13,351 nt of DNA from Saprospiraceae bacterium (lineage in GTDB: Bacteria > Bacteroidota > Bacteroidia > Chitinophagales > Saprospiraceae): NCBI GenBank assembly GCA_013001805.1, contig JABDLW010000642.1, positions 1 to 13,351 of the forward strand, written 5' to 3'. A model generated the notes under the pieces. It did not search any database, had not been told where the DNA came from, and saw only the letters and a list, made by a program, of their open reading frames with translations. Position 1 is the stretch's first letter, and the number at the start of each line of letters is the position of its first letter. Below, piece after piece: positions 1 through 7,763 of the stretch. Both the position numbers and the translations under genes were made by a program.

Positions 1-2
1 CG

Positions 3-1781
3 GTTAAAGGTGACGGTAAAAAACGTGAAGTCGACTTAAGTTGGCGTGAACTTCCTGTTAACAAACGCTTAGAACATGCGCTTGTAAAAGGCGTTGTTGA
101 TTACATTGATGAAGATACCGAAGAAGCGCGTCTTGGTTTTGACAAACCGTTAGAGGTTATCGAAGGTCCTTTGATGGACGGTATGAATATCGTTGGTGAC
201 CTGTTTGGATCGGGTAAAATGTTTCTACCTCAGGTGGTGAAAAGTGCCCGGGTTATGAAAACATCGGTGGCTTATCTTACGCCTTTTATTGAGCAGGAAA
301 AGTCTAAGGACGATGACCGTTCCAAGGGCAAGATCCTCTTGGCAACGGTAAAAGGCGATGTACATGATATTGGCAAGAATATCGTCGGCGTGGTTTTGGG
401 GTGCAATAATTATGACATTATCGATCTGGGAGTTATGGTGCCAGCAGATAGAATCCTGGACACAGCTATCCAGGAAAAGGTCGACATTATTGGGCTAAGT
501 GGATTGATTACACCCTCGCTCGACGAAATGGTGCATGTGGCAAGAGAAATGAAGCGGCGAAACTTCAAAATTCCTTTGCTGGTCGGCGGAGCAACGACTT
601 CCAAAGTGCACACTGCCGTAAAAGTGGAACCACAATATCCCGGGGTCACTGTCCATGTACTGGATGCATCTCGCTGTGTAGGTGTTGTCGGAACGTTACT
701 CTCTGATAATGAGGACCAGCGCAGCGACTACATTCTTGAAATAAAGGACCAGTATGAAAAAATGCGGAAACAGCGTGCCGGACAAATGAGTGCAAAGCAA
801 TTTTTGCCCCTGGCAGAAGCAAGAGCCAATGCTTTTAAACTCAATTTTCAAGATTATCAGCCGCCCCGGCCGAACTTTACCGGAGTAAAAACCTGGCAAA
901 CTTATGACTTGGCTCTTTTACGGGATTACATTGACTGGACTCCGTTTTTCAGCAGTTGGCAATTGGCGGGTAAGTATCCGGCTATCCTTGAAGATCAGAT
1001 CGTTGGTACTGAGGCCAGACGATTATTCCTTGATGCACAGAATATGCTGGATCAAATCATTGCCGGAAATTGGATTACTGCACAAGCATCGATTGGTATT
1101 TTTCCCGCTCAAAGTGCCGGGGACGATGTAGTTATTTTTGCGGCGGAAGGGCGCGAGGAAAGGATAAAGACGTTGCATTTTTTACGGCAACAAAGACAAA
1201 AAGCACCTGGACAATTTAATTTGTCGCTGGCGGATTTCATAGCACCACTTGAATCCGTTCCCGATTATATTGGAGCATTTGCAGTTACCACCGGAATTGG
1301 TATCGAGAAGTGGGTGAAAAAATTTGAAGAAGAAAACGATGATTATAGTGCCATTATGGTTAAGGCCCTGGCCGATCGTTTGGTTGAAGCCTTTGCCGAA
1401 CATATGCATGCCAGAGTCCGTAACGAGTTTTGGGGTTATGCTAATGAAAGTGCGTTAACCGCCAATGATCTCATCTCAGAGAAATATCAGGGCATAAGAC
1501 CAGCTCCCGGCTATCCGGCCTGTCCCGAACACACCGAGAAAAAGTCACTCTTCGAATTGTTGGAGGTCCAAGACCACATCCAAATGGAACTGACTGAGCA
1601 CTATGCTATGTATCCCGCCGCATCGGTGAGCGGCTGGTACTTTAGTCATCCGCAGAGCAAGTATTTTGGAATTGGTCAGATCAGTCGCGACCAGGTACTT
1701 GATTATGCCCGGAGAAAATCTATGAGCATCACTGAAGCCGAAAAATGGATGGCTCCATTGTTAAACTATGAACCAGAATAA
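3..1781 (+). CDS. metH: Cobalamin-dependent methionine synthase, C-terminal half (5' end outside window)
   Basis: Methyl transfer from methyl-tetrahydrofolate through cobalamin to homocysteine, giving methionine; cytoplasmic. The frame is open from base 3 without a start codon, so the N-terminal homocysteine and folate domains lie upstream. The visible 592 residues hold the cap domain, with the stretch GKMFLPQVVKSARVMK. Next comes the Rossmann cobalamin domain with DVHDIGKN, whose cobalt-ligand His codon is at 363-365, followed by SGLITPS and VGGATTS. Last is the S-adenosylmethionine-dependent reactivation domain, with RPAPGYPACPEHTEK near fragment residue 499 and ASVSGWYFSHP. Family knowledge: the full E. 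coli protein is about 1,227 residues, so roughly half is present. A TTG at 171 could be mistaken for a start but encodes an internal Leu. The stop TAA shares one base with the ATG of the next gene. All expected motifs are intact. Confidence 0.97.
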   Translation, partial: VKGDGKKREVDLSWRELPVNKRLEHALVKGVVDYIDEDTEEARLGFDKPLEVIEGPLMDGMNIVGDLFGSGKMFLPQVVKSARVMKTSVAYLTPFIEQEKSKDDDRSKGKILLATVKGDVHDIGKNIVGVVLGCNNYDIIDLGVMVPADRILDTAIQEKVDIIGLSGLITPSLDEMVHVAREMKRRNFKIPLLVGGATTSKVHTAVKVEPQYPGVTVHVLDASRCVGVVGTLLSDNEDQRSDYILEIKDQYEKMRKQRAGQMSAKQFLPLAEARANAFKLNFQDYQPPRPNFTGVKTWQTYDLALLRDYIDWTPFFSSWQLAGKYPAILEDQIVGTEARRLFLDAQNMLDQIIAGNWITAQASIGIFPAQSAGDDVVIFAAEGREERIKTLHFLRQQRQKAPGQFNLSLADFIAPLESVPDYIGAFAVTTGIGIEKWVKKFEEENDDYSAIMVKALADRLVEAFAEHMHARVRNEFWGYANESALTANDLISEKYQGIRPAPGYPACPEHTEKKSLFELLEVQDHIQMELTEHYAMYPAASVSGWYFSHPQSKYFGIGQISRDQVLDYARRKSMSITEAEKWMAPLLNYEPE

Positions 1782-2860
1782 TGGAGCAATCGAAAATGGA
1801 AACCTACGAAGATGAAATTACTCTAAAAGAGCTCATCCTTAAGGTTCGGGAGTACTGGAAAGAGATATGGAAGCATTGGTTACTTATCGGATTAATAGCA
1901 CTACCATTCGTAATATTTAAAATATATCAGGCTTACACGTCCCCGATCACCTTTCCGGCTACGTTGACATTCATGGTAGACGAAGATGAAGGCAATTCTC
2001 TGGGAGCTATGGCCGGCATTTTGGGTCAATTTGGGTTTGGTAGCACAGCCGGCGGAAAGTACAACCTTGATAAAATACTGGAAGTCTCCCGTTCGCGCCG
2101 AGTTTTGCAAATGGCGCTGTTTTCGGCATGTGATGTCGATGGTCAGCGGGACTTAATCGCCAATCATTTGATTCGACAGTTCGACCTCCATGACAAATGG
2201 AAGAAGGATACTACCGGACTAAAGAACTTTTTGTACACCAGTTCGAATCCGCAGGAATTTAATCAGACTGAAAATAAGGTACTGAAAGTTTTGCAAGGCG
2301 TTCTGAATGGTACGGAGAAGAAGGAAGGATGTTACGATACATCTTACGATGAGGATACCGGTATCATGCGATTGAAAATAGAGACGCCTTCAGAGTCATT
2401 ATCAATAACGCTGGTTGATACAATTTTTACCAAGCTGACATCTTACTATGTTGGCAGTTCCATCGAAAAAGCCGGAGCAACCTATGCGGTCATGAAAAGT
2501 AAAACGGATTCTTTGGCTCGAGCCTTAGCATCAGCTGAATATCGCTTAGCTGACTACATCGACAAAAATAAGAATGTTTTCTCGGCTCGCGAAGGGGCTT
2601 TGCAACAAACTCGTCTGCAAACGGAAGTGCAGCGCTTGCAAATAATGCATGGAGAGGCCTTAAAAAACCTGGAATATGCCGACTTCACCTTACGAAATAA
2701 AACACCTTTCATTACGTTATTAGATGATCCAATTGCACCAATTAAACCGCAGGCCGAGTCGAAACTAAAGGCCCTGGTCCTTGGCCTGATTCTTGGTACT
2801 ATGCTCGGTGTCACATTCATCATCGGTAGAAAAATCTACCGCGATACGATGAATTCGTAG
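1781..2860 (+). CDS. Wzz-like polysaccharide chain-length determinant / co-polymerase
   Basis: Inner-membrane protein expected to control chain length of an O-antigen, capsule or exopolysaccharide. The 359 residues have the Wzz layout: a short cytoplasmic N-terminus, a first membrane segment at about residues 32-50, a long periplasmic region rich in helix around residues 225-300, a proline-containing motif (LDDPIAPIKPQAESK, about 315-329), and a second membrane segment at about 331-349. A glycine-rich stretch (AMAGILGQFGFGS) follows the first segment. No tyrosine-kinase domain follows the second segment, so this is a stand-alone co-polymerase. The ATG at 1781 overlaps the metH stop as TAATG, which suggests translational coupling. 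A second ATG at 1796 has GGAG nine bases upstream and could be the true start, giving 354 residues. Assignment rests on topology and motif, not on strong identity. Confidence 0.85.
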   Translation: MEQSKMETYEDEITLKELILKVREYWKEIWKHWLLIGLIALPFVIFKIYQAYTSPITFPATLTFMVDEDEGNSLGAMAGILGQFGFGSTAGGKYNLDKILEVSRSRRVLQMALFSACDVDGQRDLIANHLIRQFDLHDKWKKDTTGLKNFLYTSSNPQEFNQTENKVLKVLQGVLNGTEKKEGCYDTSYDEDTGIMRLKIETPSESLSITLVDTIFTKLTSYYVGSSIEKAGATYAVMKSKTDSLARALASAEYRLADYIDKNKNVFSAREGALQQTRLQTEVQRLQIMHGEALKNLEYADFTLRNKTPFITLLDDPIAPIKPQAESKLKALVLGLILGTMLGVTFIIGRKIYRDTMNS

Positions 2861-2929
2861 ATGACATAAAAATCCTCCCTTTTTGGCTTGGCTTTTGAAG
2901 ACAAATTGAGTAATATTGCTACTCAATCT

Positions 2930-3496
2930 ATGATCGAGACACTAATTTCATCAAAAACACGCATTAAGCTGTTGCTTAAGTTCTTCTTGAACAGCAATAC
3001 TACAGCTTATCTGAGAAGTCTCGAGTCAGAGTTTGGCGAGTCAACCAATGCTATTCGGCTTGAACTAAACCGGTTGGAAAAGGCAGGCATGCTTTCGTCA
3101 TTTGCAGATGGTAATAAAAAAGTTTTTAAAGCAAATACGAATCATCCTCTCTTTGGAGAAATTCACAACATCATCTTAAAGCATATAGGTCTTGATAAAG
3201 TAATTATTAATGTCATTGAGCGTCTCGGAGATGTAAAGGAAGTCTATCTAGCCGGTAGTTTTAGTCGTGGACTGGATAGTCAAATAATCGATTTGATTAT
3301 CATTGGGAACATCGATATTAATTATCTGGTCGCGTTGATTGGGAAAGTGGAAAAAATCATTCAACGTAAAATCAGATATTTGATCTATAGCCCAACCGAA
3401 CGTGATTCAATAGACTGGTCTACTTTTAGTCCAAAGCCGTTGATGTTGTGGGACGATGAGAGGAACAAATTGGAGAAACATGAGCATGTACAGTAG
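2930..3496 (+). CDS. Winged-helix regulator fused to a degenerate nucleotidyltransferase-fold domain
   Basis: Probable transcription regulator of the locus. Residues 1-70 from the ATG at 2930 form a winged helix: the opening MIETLISSKTRIKLLLKFF, a recognition-helix-like segment ESTNAIRLELNRLEKAG, and a wing. Residues about 85-185 resemble an MNT-type nucleotidyltransferase: LAGSFSRGLDS gives the GS and G of the active site, but the expected D-x-D is replaced by IIDLIII with a single Asp. It is therefore probably not catalytic and may bind a nucleotide or nucleotide sugar. Such fusions recur next to Bacteroidota polysaccharide genes (family knowledge). The frame stays open back to a TTG at 2888, which would add 14 residues; I prefer the ATG because the conserved region begins there. 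The 3' end overlaps the next gene's start by about 11 bases. Confidence 0.82.
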   Translation: MIETLISSKTRIKLLLKFFLNSNTTAYLRSLESEFGESTNAIRLELNRLEKAGMLSSFADGNKKVFKANTNHPLFGEIHNIILKHIGLDKVIINVIERLGDVKEVYLAGSFSRGLDSQIIDLIIIGNIDINYLVALIGKVEKIIQRKIRYLIYSPTERDSIDWSTFSPKPLMLWDDERNKLEKHEHVQ

Positions 3497-4775
3497 ACTG
3501 GTTTCAAAAGAAGCTAACATAGCCGTAGTAGGTCTAGGGTATGTGGGGTTGCCACTAGCATTAGCGTTCGCCCGCAAGTATAAGGTGATAGGATTTGACA
3601 TAAGTGAACCCCGGGTTGACTTGATGCGGGCAGGTATTGACCCATCTGACGAATTGGAAGCCGAAGCATTTCTCGATACTGACATTATCTTTACTGCGGA
3701 TCCTTCTGAACTCAGAAAAGCACATTTTTTTGTTGTAGCCGTTCCCACCCCGGTAGACGATCACCGGATCCCTAATTTAAATCCGGTTTTATCGGCTTCT
3801 CAAACCGTGGGAAAGGCATTAAAAAAGGGCGATTATGTAATTTTCGAAAGTACGGTCTATCCCGGTTGTACCGAGGAAGACTGCCTACCGATTTTGGAAG
3901 AACAATCGGCTTTAAAAATCGGGGAGGATTTTAAATTGGGCTATTCTCCCGAGCGAATTAATCCCGGAGATAAGGAACGAACCGTCACCAAAATTCTAAA
4001 AATTGTTTCCGGTAGTGACCCGGAAGCACTGGAAGAAATTTCCAAAATTTACGAATCCATAATCGAGCCCGGCACTTATAAGGCAGAAAGCATTAAGGTG
4101 GCGGAAGCTGCCAAAGTGATTGAAAATACACAACGCGATCTTAATATATCGTTCGTTAATGAACTGGCCATTATTTTTGATCGCATGGGCATAAATACGC
4201 GTCAGGTTCTTGCCGCTGCCGGTACAAAATGGAATTTCCTCAAATATCAACCCGGTCTGGTGGGTGGGCACTGCATTGGTGTAGACCCTTACTACCTGGT
4301 CCATAAGGCCAAAGAGCTGGGATATGACCCTCAGGTGATATTAAGTGGACGCCGCGTAAATGATGGCATACCGGAATTTATTGCGAAGAAGTTGGTGCAA
4401 CTTTTACTGAAGCACAATAAAAATCCCCAGACGTGCAAAGTTGCCGTACTCGGGGTCACCTTTAAGGAGAATGTCGCTGATATTCGTAATTCTAAAGTCG
4501 CCGAATTGATCAAAGAATTGATGGGTTACGCCATCCATGTGCACATTCATGATCCGCATGCTTCGCCCAATGAGGTTAGCAAAGAGTACAAGTTTTCACT
4601 CACAGCCAAGTTGGACGACGATTACGATGCGGTTGTGGTGGCCGTAAACCACGTGGCTTATAAAGATTTTGACGCAGCATATTTTAAGTCAATTATGAAA
4701 GCGCATCCGATATTATTTGATATAAAATCAATGTACCATTTTGATGATCCTGAGATCACCTATTGGAGCTTATAA
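3486..4775 (+). CDS. tviB: UDP-N-acetylhexosamine 6-dehydrogenase, TviB/WbpO type
   Basis: NAD-dependent four-electron oxidation of UDP-GlcNAc or UDP-GalNAc to the uronic acid. It has an N-terminal Rossmann domain (VVGLGYVGLPLALAFA), the motif VPTPVDDHRIPNL, ESTVYPGCTEE, GYSPERINPGDK, the core helix AAKVIENTQRDLNI with the conserved Lys, and the active-site segment GLVGGHCIGVDPYY with catalytic Cys at about residue 263. The C-terminal UDP-binding domain holds GVTFKENVADIRNSK. Length (429 residues) is normal. The combination of GHCIGVDPYY and NTQRDLNI separates it from UDP-glucose dehydrogenase. Three in-frame ATGs (3456, 3480, 3486) are possible; I chose 3486 because GGAG lies ten bases upstream and MYSRLVSKEANIAVVG resembles the usual family start. 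UDP-GlcNAc versus UDP-GalNAc cannot be decided here, though the WlbA-like gene at 11208 favours UDP-GlcNAc. The symbol names the family, not proven orthology. Confidence 0.9.
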   Translation: MYSRLVSKEANIAVVGLGYVGLPLALAFARKYKVIGFDISEPRVDLMRAGIDPSDELEAEAFLDTDIIFTADPSELRKAHFFVVAVPTPVDDHRIPNLNPVLSASQTVGKALKKGDYVIFESTVYPGCTEEDCLPILEEQSALKIGEDFKLGYSPERINPGDKERTVTKILKIVSGSDPEALEEISKIYESIIEPGTYKAESIKVAEAAKVIENTQRDLNISFVNELAIIFDRMGINTRQVLAAAGTKWNFLKYQPGLVGGHCIGVDPYYLVHKAKELGYDPQVILSGRRVNDGIPEFIAKKLVQLLLKHNKNPQTCKVAVLGVTFKENVADIRNSKVAELIKELMGYAIHVHIHDPHASPNEVSKEYKFSLTAKLDDDYDAVVVAVNHVAYKDFDAAYFKSIMKAHPILFDIKSMYHFDDPEITYWSL

Positions 4776-4778
4776 AAT

Positions 4779-5381
4779 ATGTTGATGACCGCCAAAGCAT
4801 TTCAGCCCGAAAATCATCTCAGTGATACTGACTCACGGTGGTTTGCCGTGTACACCAAATTCAGGTCTGAAAAGGATGTGGTTAAACGCCTGGCTCGCAA
4901 AGGTATTGAAGCCTATACTCCGATCAACCAGGTTGTGCGGCAATATAAACGAAAACGAAAGGTCGTGGATCTGCCACTAATAAATTCGTACGTTTTTGTA
5001 AAAATTACCAAAGACCAATACATCAAAGTCTTAGAGACGGAATATGTACACAAATTTATTTCTTTTTCGAAAAATTTGATTTCGATACCCGAAGAAGAAA
5101 TTACTCTACTAAAGAGAATATGCCAGGAGATATCAGAAATTGAAACTGAAAATGTTCCTTACCAGGATGGCAAACCGGTGGAAATCATTTCAGGAAATCT
5201 CACCGGTATTCAGGGCAAATTAATTGCAGATCTGGGAAAGAACTTTTTAGTTGAGCTAGAATATATTGGGATAGGTCTGCGATTAGAGGTCTATCCCAAA
5301 TATTTAAAACCTTTGCCGGGAGTGGAGGTAAGAGAAACCAGAAAGCAAGCGCCGGCATTGCGTAAAAAGTATTGGGGGTGA
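4779..5381 (+). CDS. NusG-like transcription antiterminator (UpxY/RfaH-type paralogue)
   Basis: Specialised NusG paralogue expected to bind RNA polymerase and aid transcription of the polysaccharide operon. The 200 residues contain an NGN domain from about residue 20 to 115, beginning RWFAVYTKFRSEKDVVKRL and including the NSYVFVKI segment. A C-terminal KOW-like domain lies at about 135-175 (GKPVEIISGNLTGIQGKLI). A basic patch, KRKRKVVDLP, lies in the NGN domain. The start is three bases after the preceding stop; ATG 4779 and ATG 4785 are both possible. In Bacteroides capsule loci the UpxY gene is usually first in the operon. Here it follows three genes and precedes a strong hairpin that begins within its own 3' end, so transcription of the downstream genes may depend on it (inference). 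Confidence 0.88.
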   Translation: MLMTAKAFQPENHLSDTDSRWFAVYTKFRSEKDVVKRLARKGIEAYTPINQVVRQYKRKRKVVDLPLINSYVFVKITKDQYIKVLETEYVHKFISFSKNLISIPEEEITLLKRICQEISEIETENVPYQDGKPVEIISGNLTGIQGKLIADLGKNFLVELEYIGIGLRLEVYPKYLKPLPGVEVRETRKQAPALRKKYWG

Positions 5382-5414
5382 TTCGATAGAAGTTTACCTT
5401 TCGAATGATCCCCA
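5373..5414 (+). promoter_or_regulatory. Long hairpin spanning the stop codon of the antiterminator gene
   Basis: Bases 5373-5386 pair with 5401-5414: 14 positions with 12 Watson-Crick pairs, one G-T wobble and one G-G mismatch, closed by a 14-base loop. The outer half is TGGGG/CCCCA and the inner half ATTCGA/TCGAAT. The TGA stop (5379-5381) sits inside the stem. There is no T run after it on the + strand, so it is not a standard intrinsic terminator. It could be a pause, processing or mRNA-stabilising element. A T-rich stretch lies next to it on the other strand, but no - strand gene needs a terminator here. Confidence 0.5.
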
Positions 5415-5455
5415 TTATACATGATGAAAACCAAAGTTACCATAGTTCCCGCGAC

Positions 5456-5481
5456 TCATGGAAGGCGAAGCCGTCCCATGA
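5456..5481 (+). promoter_or_regulatory. Second hairpin in the leader of ugd
   Basis: TCATGG (5456-5461) and CCATGA (5476-5481) form a perfect six-base stem, and an inner GGC/GCC (5464-5466, 5470-5472) with a GAA loop can stack on it. An A-rich run and TTTT follow at about 5490-5500. This lies in the 142-base gap between the antiterminator gene (stop at 5381) and ugd (start at 5524), the largest gene-free stretch of the wzz-to-cysN block. It may be a weak terminator or attenuator, or chance structure. A possible -7-like box TACCTTTC lies at 5395-5402, one base off the Bacteroidota consensus, but I do not call it separately. Confidence 0.3.
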
Positions 5482-5523
5482 TCAGACGGAAAAAATTTTA
5501 CTAATTAACAAGGAAGACGTTAG

Positions 5524-6840
5524 ATGAATATCTCAGTAATTGGAACCGGATATGTTGGCCTGGTGTCAGGAACCTGCTTTGCCGAAACGGGCAATAAGGT
5601 GACCTGTGTCGATATTGATTCCGGGAAAGTAGATCGAATGCGACAGGGATATGTCCCTATTTATGAGCCGGGCCTGGAGGTGTTATTTGAAAGAAATAGT
5701 CGCCAGGGTCGTTTACATTTCACAACTGATCTTGTGTCTGCTGTAAAAAGTGCAGAGATCGTTTTCCTCGCACTCCCTACACCACCGGGGGCGGATGGTT
5801 CGGCAGATCTTTCTTTTGTCATGAAGGTAGCTGAAGATCTAAGCCACATCATTGACAAGTATACTGTGGTCGTTGATAAAAGTACGGTGCCGGTAGGTAC
5901 CGCTGAGAAAGTGGAAAGTATTTTATCCAAAAATTTAGCACCGGAGCTGTTTGATGTGGTAGCCAATCCTGAGTTTCTCCGCGAAGGTGCTGCGATTGAC
6001 GATTTTTTAAAGCCGGACCGCGTGGTGGTAGGAACCACATCGCCACGAGCACGGGATAAAATGCAGACTTTATATAATCCGTTTGTACGCCAGGGCAACC
6101 CGATTATTTTCATGGATCAACGCTCAGCTGAGATGACGAAGTACGCCGCGAATTCGTACCTGGCTGCCCGCATTAGTTTTATGAATGAAATAGCCAATCT
6201 CTGTGAAATGGTTGGTGCCAATGTCGACCAGGTAAGAAAAGGTATGGGAAGCGACAATAGAATTGGCAAGAGATTTTTGTTCCCCGGCATTGGTTACGGA
6301 GGCAGCTGTTTCCCTAAGGATGTAAAAGCGCTGTCAAAAACAGCGCATCAGGCGTCTTACGATTTCAAAATTTTGGATGCCGTCATGGCGGTTAATGAGT
6401 TGCAAAAACAACGCCTGGTAAGAAAAATGGAAAATTATTTTACGTCGGGCCTGTTAGGTAAAAAGATAGCGATTTGGGGTATTGCATTCAAACCAAATAC
6501 GGATGATATCCGCGAGGCACCAGCATTGACTATTATGCAGCAGCTCTTGGAAAAGGGAGCCCAAATTTGCGCCTTTGATCCGGAGGCCCTGGAAAACGCA
6601 AAGGCAGAATTTGACGGAACAGTTTCTTTTGGGGAAGATCAGTATGAAGTCCTCGAAAACGCCGATGCCCTATGTATCCTTACGGAGTGGAGCGTTTTTC
6701 GCACACCTGATTTTGATCAGATGAAGGGACTAATGAAAAATCCGGTTATTTTTGACGGCCGTAATCTCTACGAAACCAAACCCATGCAGGAAATGGGATT
6801 CTATTACAACAGCATCGGCAGAGAAATTATTGATCTATAA
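5524..6840 (+). CDS. ugd: UDP-glucose 6-dehydrogenase
   Basis: Oxidises UDP-glucose to UDP-glucuronate with two NAD+; cytoplasmic. The 438 residues show the N-terminal Rossmann motif GTGYVGLVSGTCFAETGN (7-24), LPTPPGADGSADLS (84-97), the KSTVPVGTAEKV segment, NPEFLREGAAIDDFLKPDR (148-166), the conserved Lys 206 in MTKYAANSYLA, and the catalytic segment FPGIGYGGSCFPKDVKAL with Cys 262. The C-terminal domain carries GIAFKPNTDDIREAPA and ILTEWSVFR. Length and motifs are typical. The ATG at 5524 follows a purine-rich AAGGAAG about nine bases upstream. It is a different branch from the dehydrogenase at 3486. The product can feed the epimerase-like enzyme encoded at 10140. Confidence 0.97.
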   Translation: MNISVIGTGYVGLVSGTCFAETGNKVTCVDIDSGKVDRMRQGYVPIYEPGLEVLFERNSRQGRLHFTTDLVSAVKSAEIVFLALPTPPGADGSADLSFVMKVAEDLSHIIDKYTVVVDKSTVPVGTAEKVESILSKNLAPELFDVVANPEFLREGAAIDDFLKPDRVVVGTTSPRARDKMQTLYNPFVRQGNPIIFMDQRSAEMTKYAANSYLAARISFMNEIANLCEMVGANVDQVRKGMGSDNRIGKRFLFPGIGYGGSCFPKDVKALSKTAHQASYDFKILDAVMAVNELQKQRLVRKMENYFTSGLLGKKIAIWGIAFKPNTDDIREAPALTIMQQLLEKGAQICAFDPEALENAKAEFDGTVSFGEDQYEVLENADALCILTEWSVFRTPDFDQMKGLMKNPVIFDGRNLYETKPMQEMGFYYNSIGREIIDL

Positions 6841-6869
6841 CTTCTGATGTCTCACTAGCCAACTTTCTA

Positions 6870-7112
6870 ATGACAGAGAAATCCGAACTAAGAGAATCCC
6901 ATTTAAGAAGTGTTCTTAAAGGCGTCACCTGGCGGATCATTGCTACCAGTACAACCGTGGCGATTGCTTACTTCATCACCGGGGAAATCGGCGATGCCCT
7001 GAAAATCGGAGCCATTGAATTTGTCGGAAAAGTATTTATTTACTATCTGCACGAGCGCTTATGGCAAATGGTGCCCCGGGGCAGAATTAGAAGCATCGTC
7101 AAGAAAGTGTGA
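6870..7112 (+). CDS. DUF2061 small membrane protein
   Basis: An 80-residue protein matching the DUF2061 pattern: a basic N-terminal part with HLRSVLKGVTWRIIATSTTV, an acidic/glycine turn FITGEIGDALKIGAIE, and HERLWQMVPRGR near the end. Two hydrophobic segments are visible at about residues 23-38 and 43-60, so it is probably an inner-membrane protein. Its biochemical role is not known to me. It sits 29 bases after ugd and 27 bases before cysC in a tight same-strand run, which suggests co-transcription with the sulfate-activation genes. As I recall, DUF2061 genes are found beside cysC/cysDN in other genomes; that is memory, not something seen here. A link to sulfate supply or membrane anchoring is only a guess. 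Confidence 0.85.
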   Translation: MTEKSELRESHLRSVLKGVTWRIIATSTTVAIAYFITGEIGDALKIGAIEFVGKVFIYYLHERLWQMVPRGRIRSIVKKV

Positions 7113-7139
7113 TCGCTGGCAAAAAGTAGATTAGAGCTA

Positions 7140-7742
7140 ATGGATCATATTCATCCCATCCATGAAAAAATGCTTAGCCGGTCGGACCGGGAAAAAGCCT
7201 TGCATCAGAAAAGCATGGTACTATGGTTTACCGGTCTTTCCGGATCCGGCAAAAGTACCATCGCCGTAGCCCTCGAAAGAGAATTATTTTCCCGAGGACT
7301 TATAGCCCAGGTGCTAGATGGAGACAACATCCGCAACGGAATTAATAAAAATCTTGGCTTTTCCCTCGAAGACCGGCGAGAAAATATCCGTCGCATTGCC
7401 GAGGTGGCAAAACTCTATGTGCAGAGCGGCCTGATCACCATCTGTTCTTTTATTTCTCCTACCAAAGAAATACGCGCGATGGCCCGGGAGATTATTGGTC
7501 CGGAGGATTTTAATGAAGTATTCATCGATACCCCACTGGAGATCTGCGAGCAAAGAGATGTCAAAGGACTTTATAAAAAAGCCCGGGCAGGAGAGATTAA
7601 AGGCTTTACCGGAATCGACAGTCCTTTTGAAAGACCGGAAGAACCACAACTCACTATTCTTACCGAGAACCAGATGCTGGAAGATTCCGTACAGCGTGTA
7701 TTAGAATTTACCTTAGAAAAGGTCCGAAATTTTCACAATTGA
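7140..7742 (+). CDS. cysC: Adenylylsulfate (APS) kinase
   Basis: Phosphorylates adenosine 5'-phosphosulfate with ATP to give PAPS, the donor for sulfotransferases and for reductive assimilation. The 200 residues carry a Walker A motif GLSGSGKST at 32-40, then LDGDNIRNGINKNLGFS with the substrate-binding DGDNIR, RRENIRRIAEVAKL, the conserved CSFISPTKEIR, and the lid region KGLYKKARAGEIKGFTGIDSPFE. Length is typical of a stand-alone kinase. It lies 27 bases after the DUF2061 gene and 21 bases before cysD. No PAPS reductase or sulfite reductase gene is present here, so the PAPS may serve polysaccharide sulfation (inference). Confidence 0.97.
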   Translation: MDHIHPIHEKMLSRSDREKALHQKSMVLWFTGLSGSGKSTIAVALERELFSRGLIAQVLDGDNIRNGINKNLGFSLEDRRENIRRIAEVAKLYVQSGLITICSFISPTKEIRAMAREIIGPEDFNEVFIDTPLEICEQRDVKGLYKKARAGEIKGFTGIDSPFERPEEPQLTILTENQMLEDSVQRVLEFTLEKVRNFHN

Positions 7743-7763
7743 AAACAGTTAAACAATTGCTAA

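Noticed and set aside
2824..2841. Perfect hairpin CGGTAGA-AAAA-TCTACCG near the end of the wzz-like gene
   Set aside because: It lies inside the coding region, has only a seven-base stem and no T run directly after it, so a terminator call is not supported.
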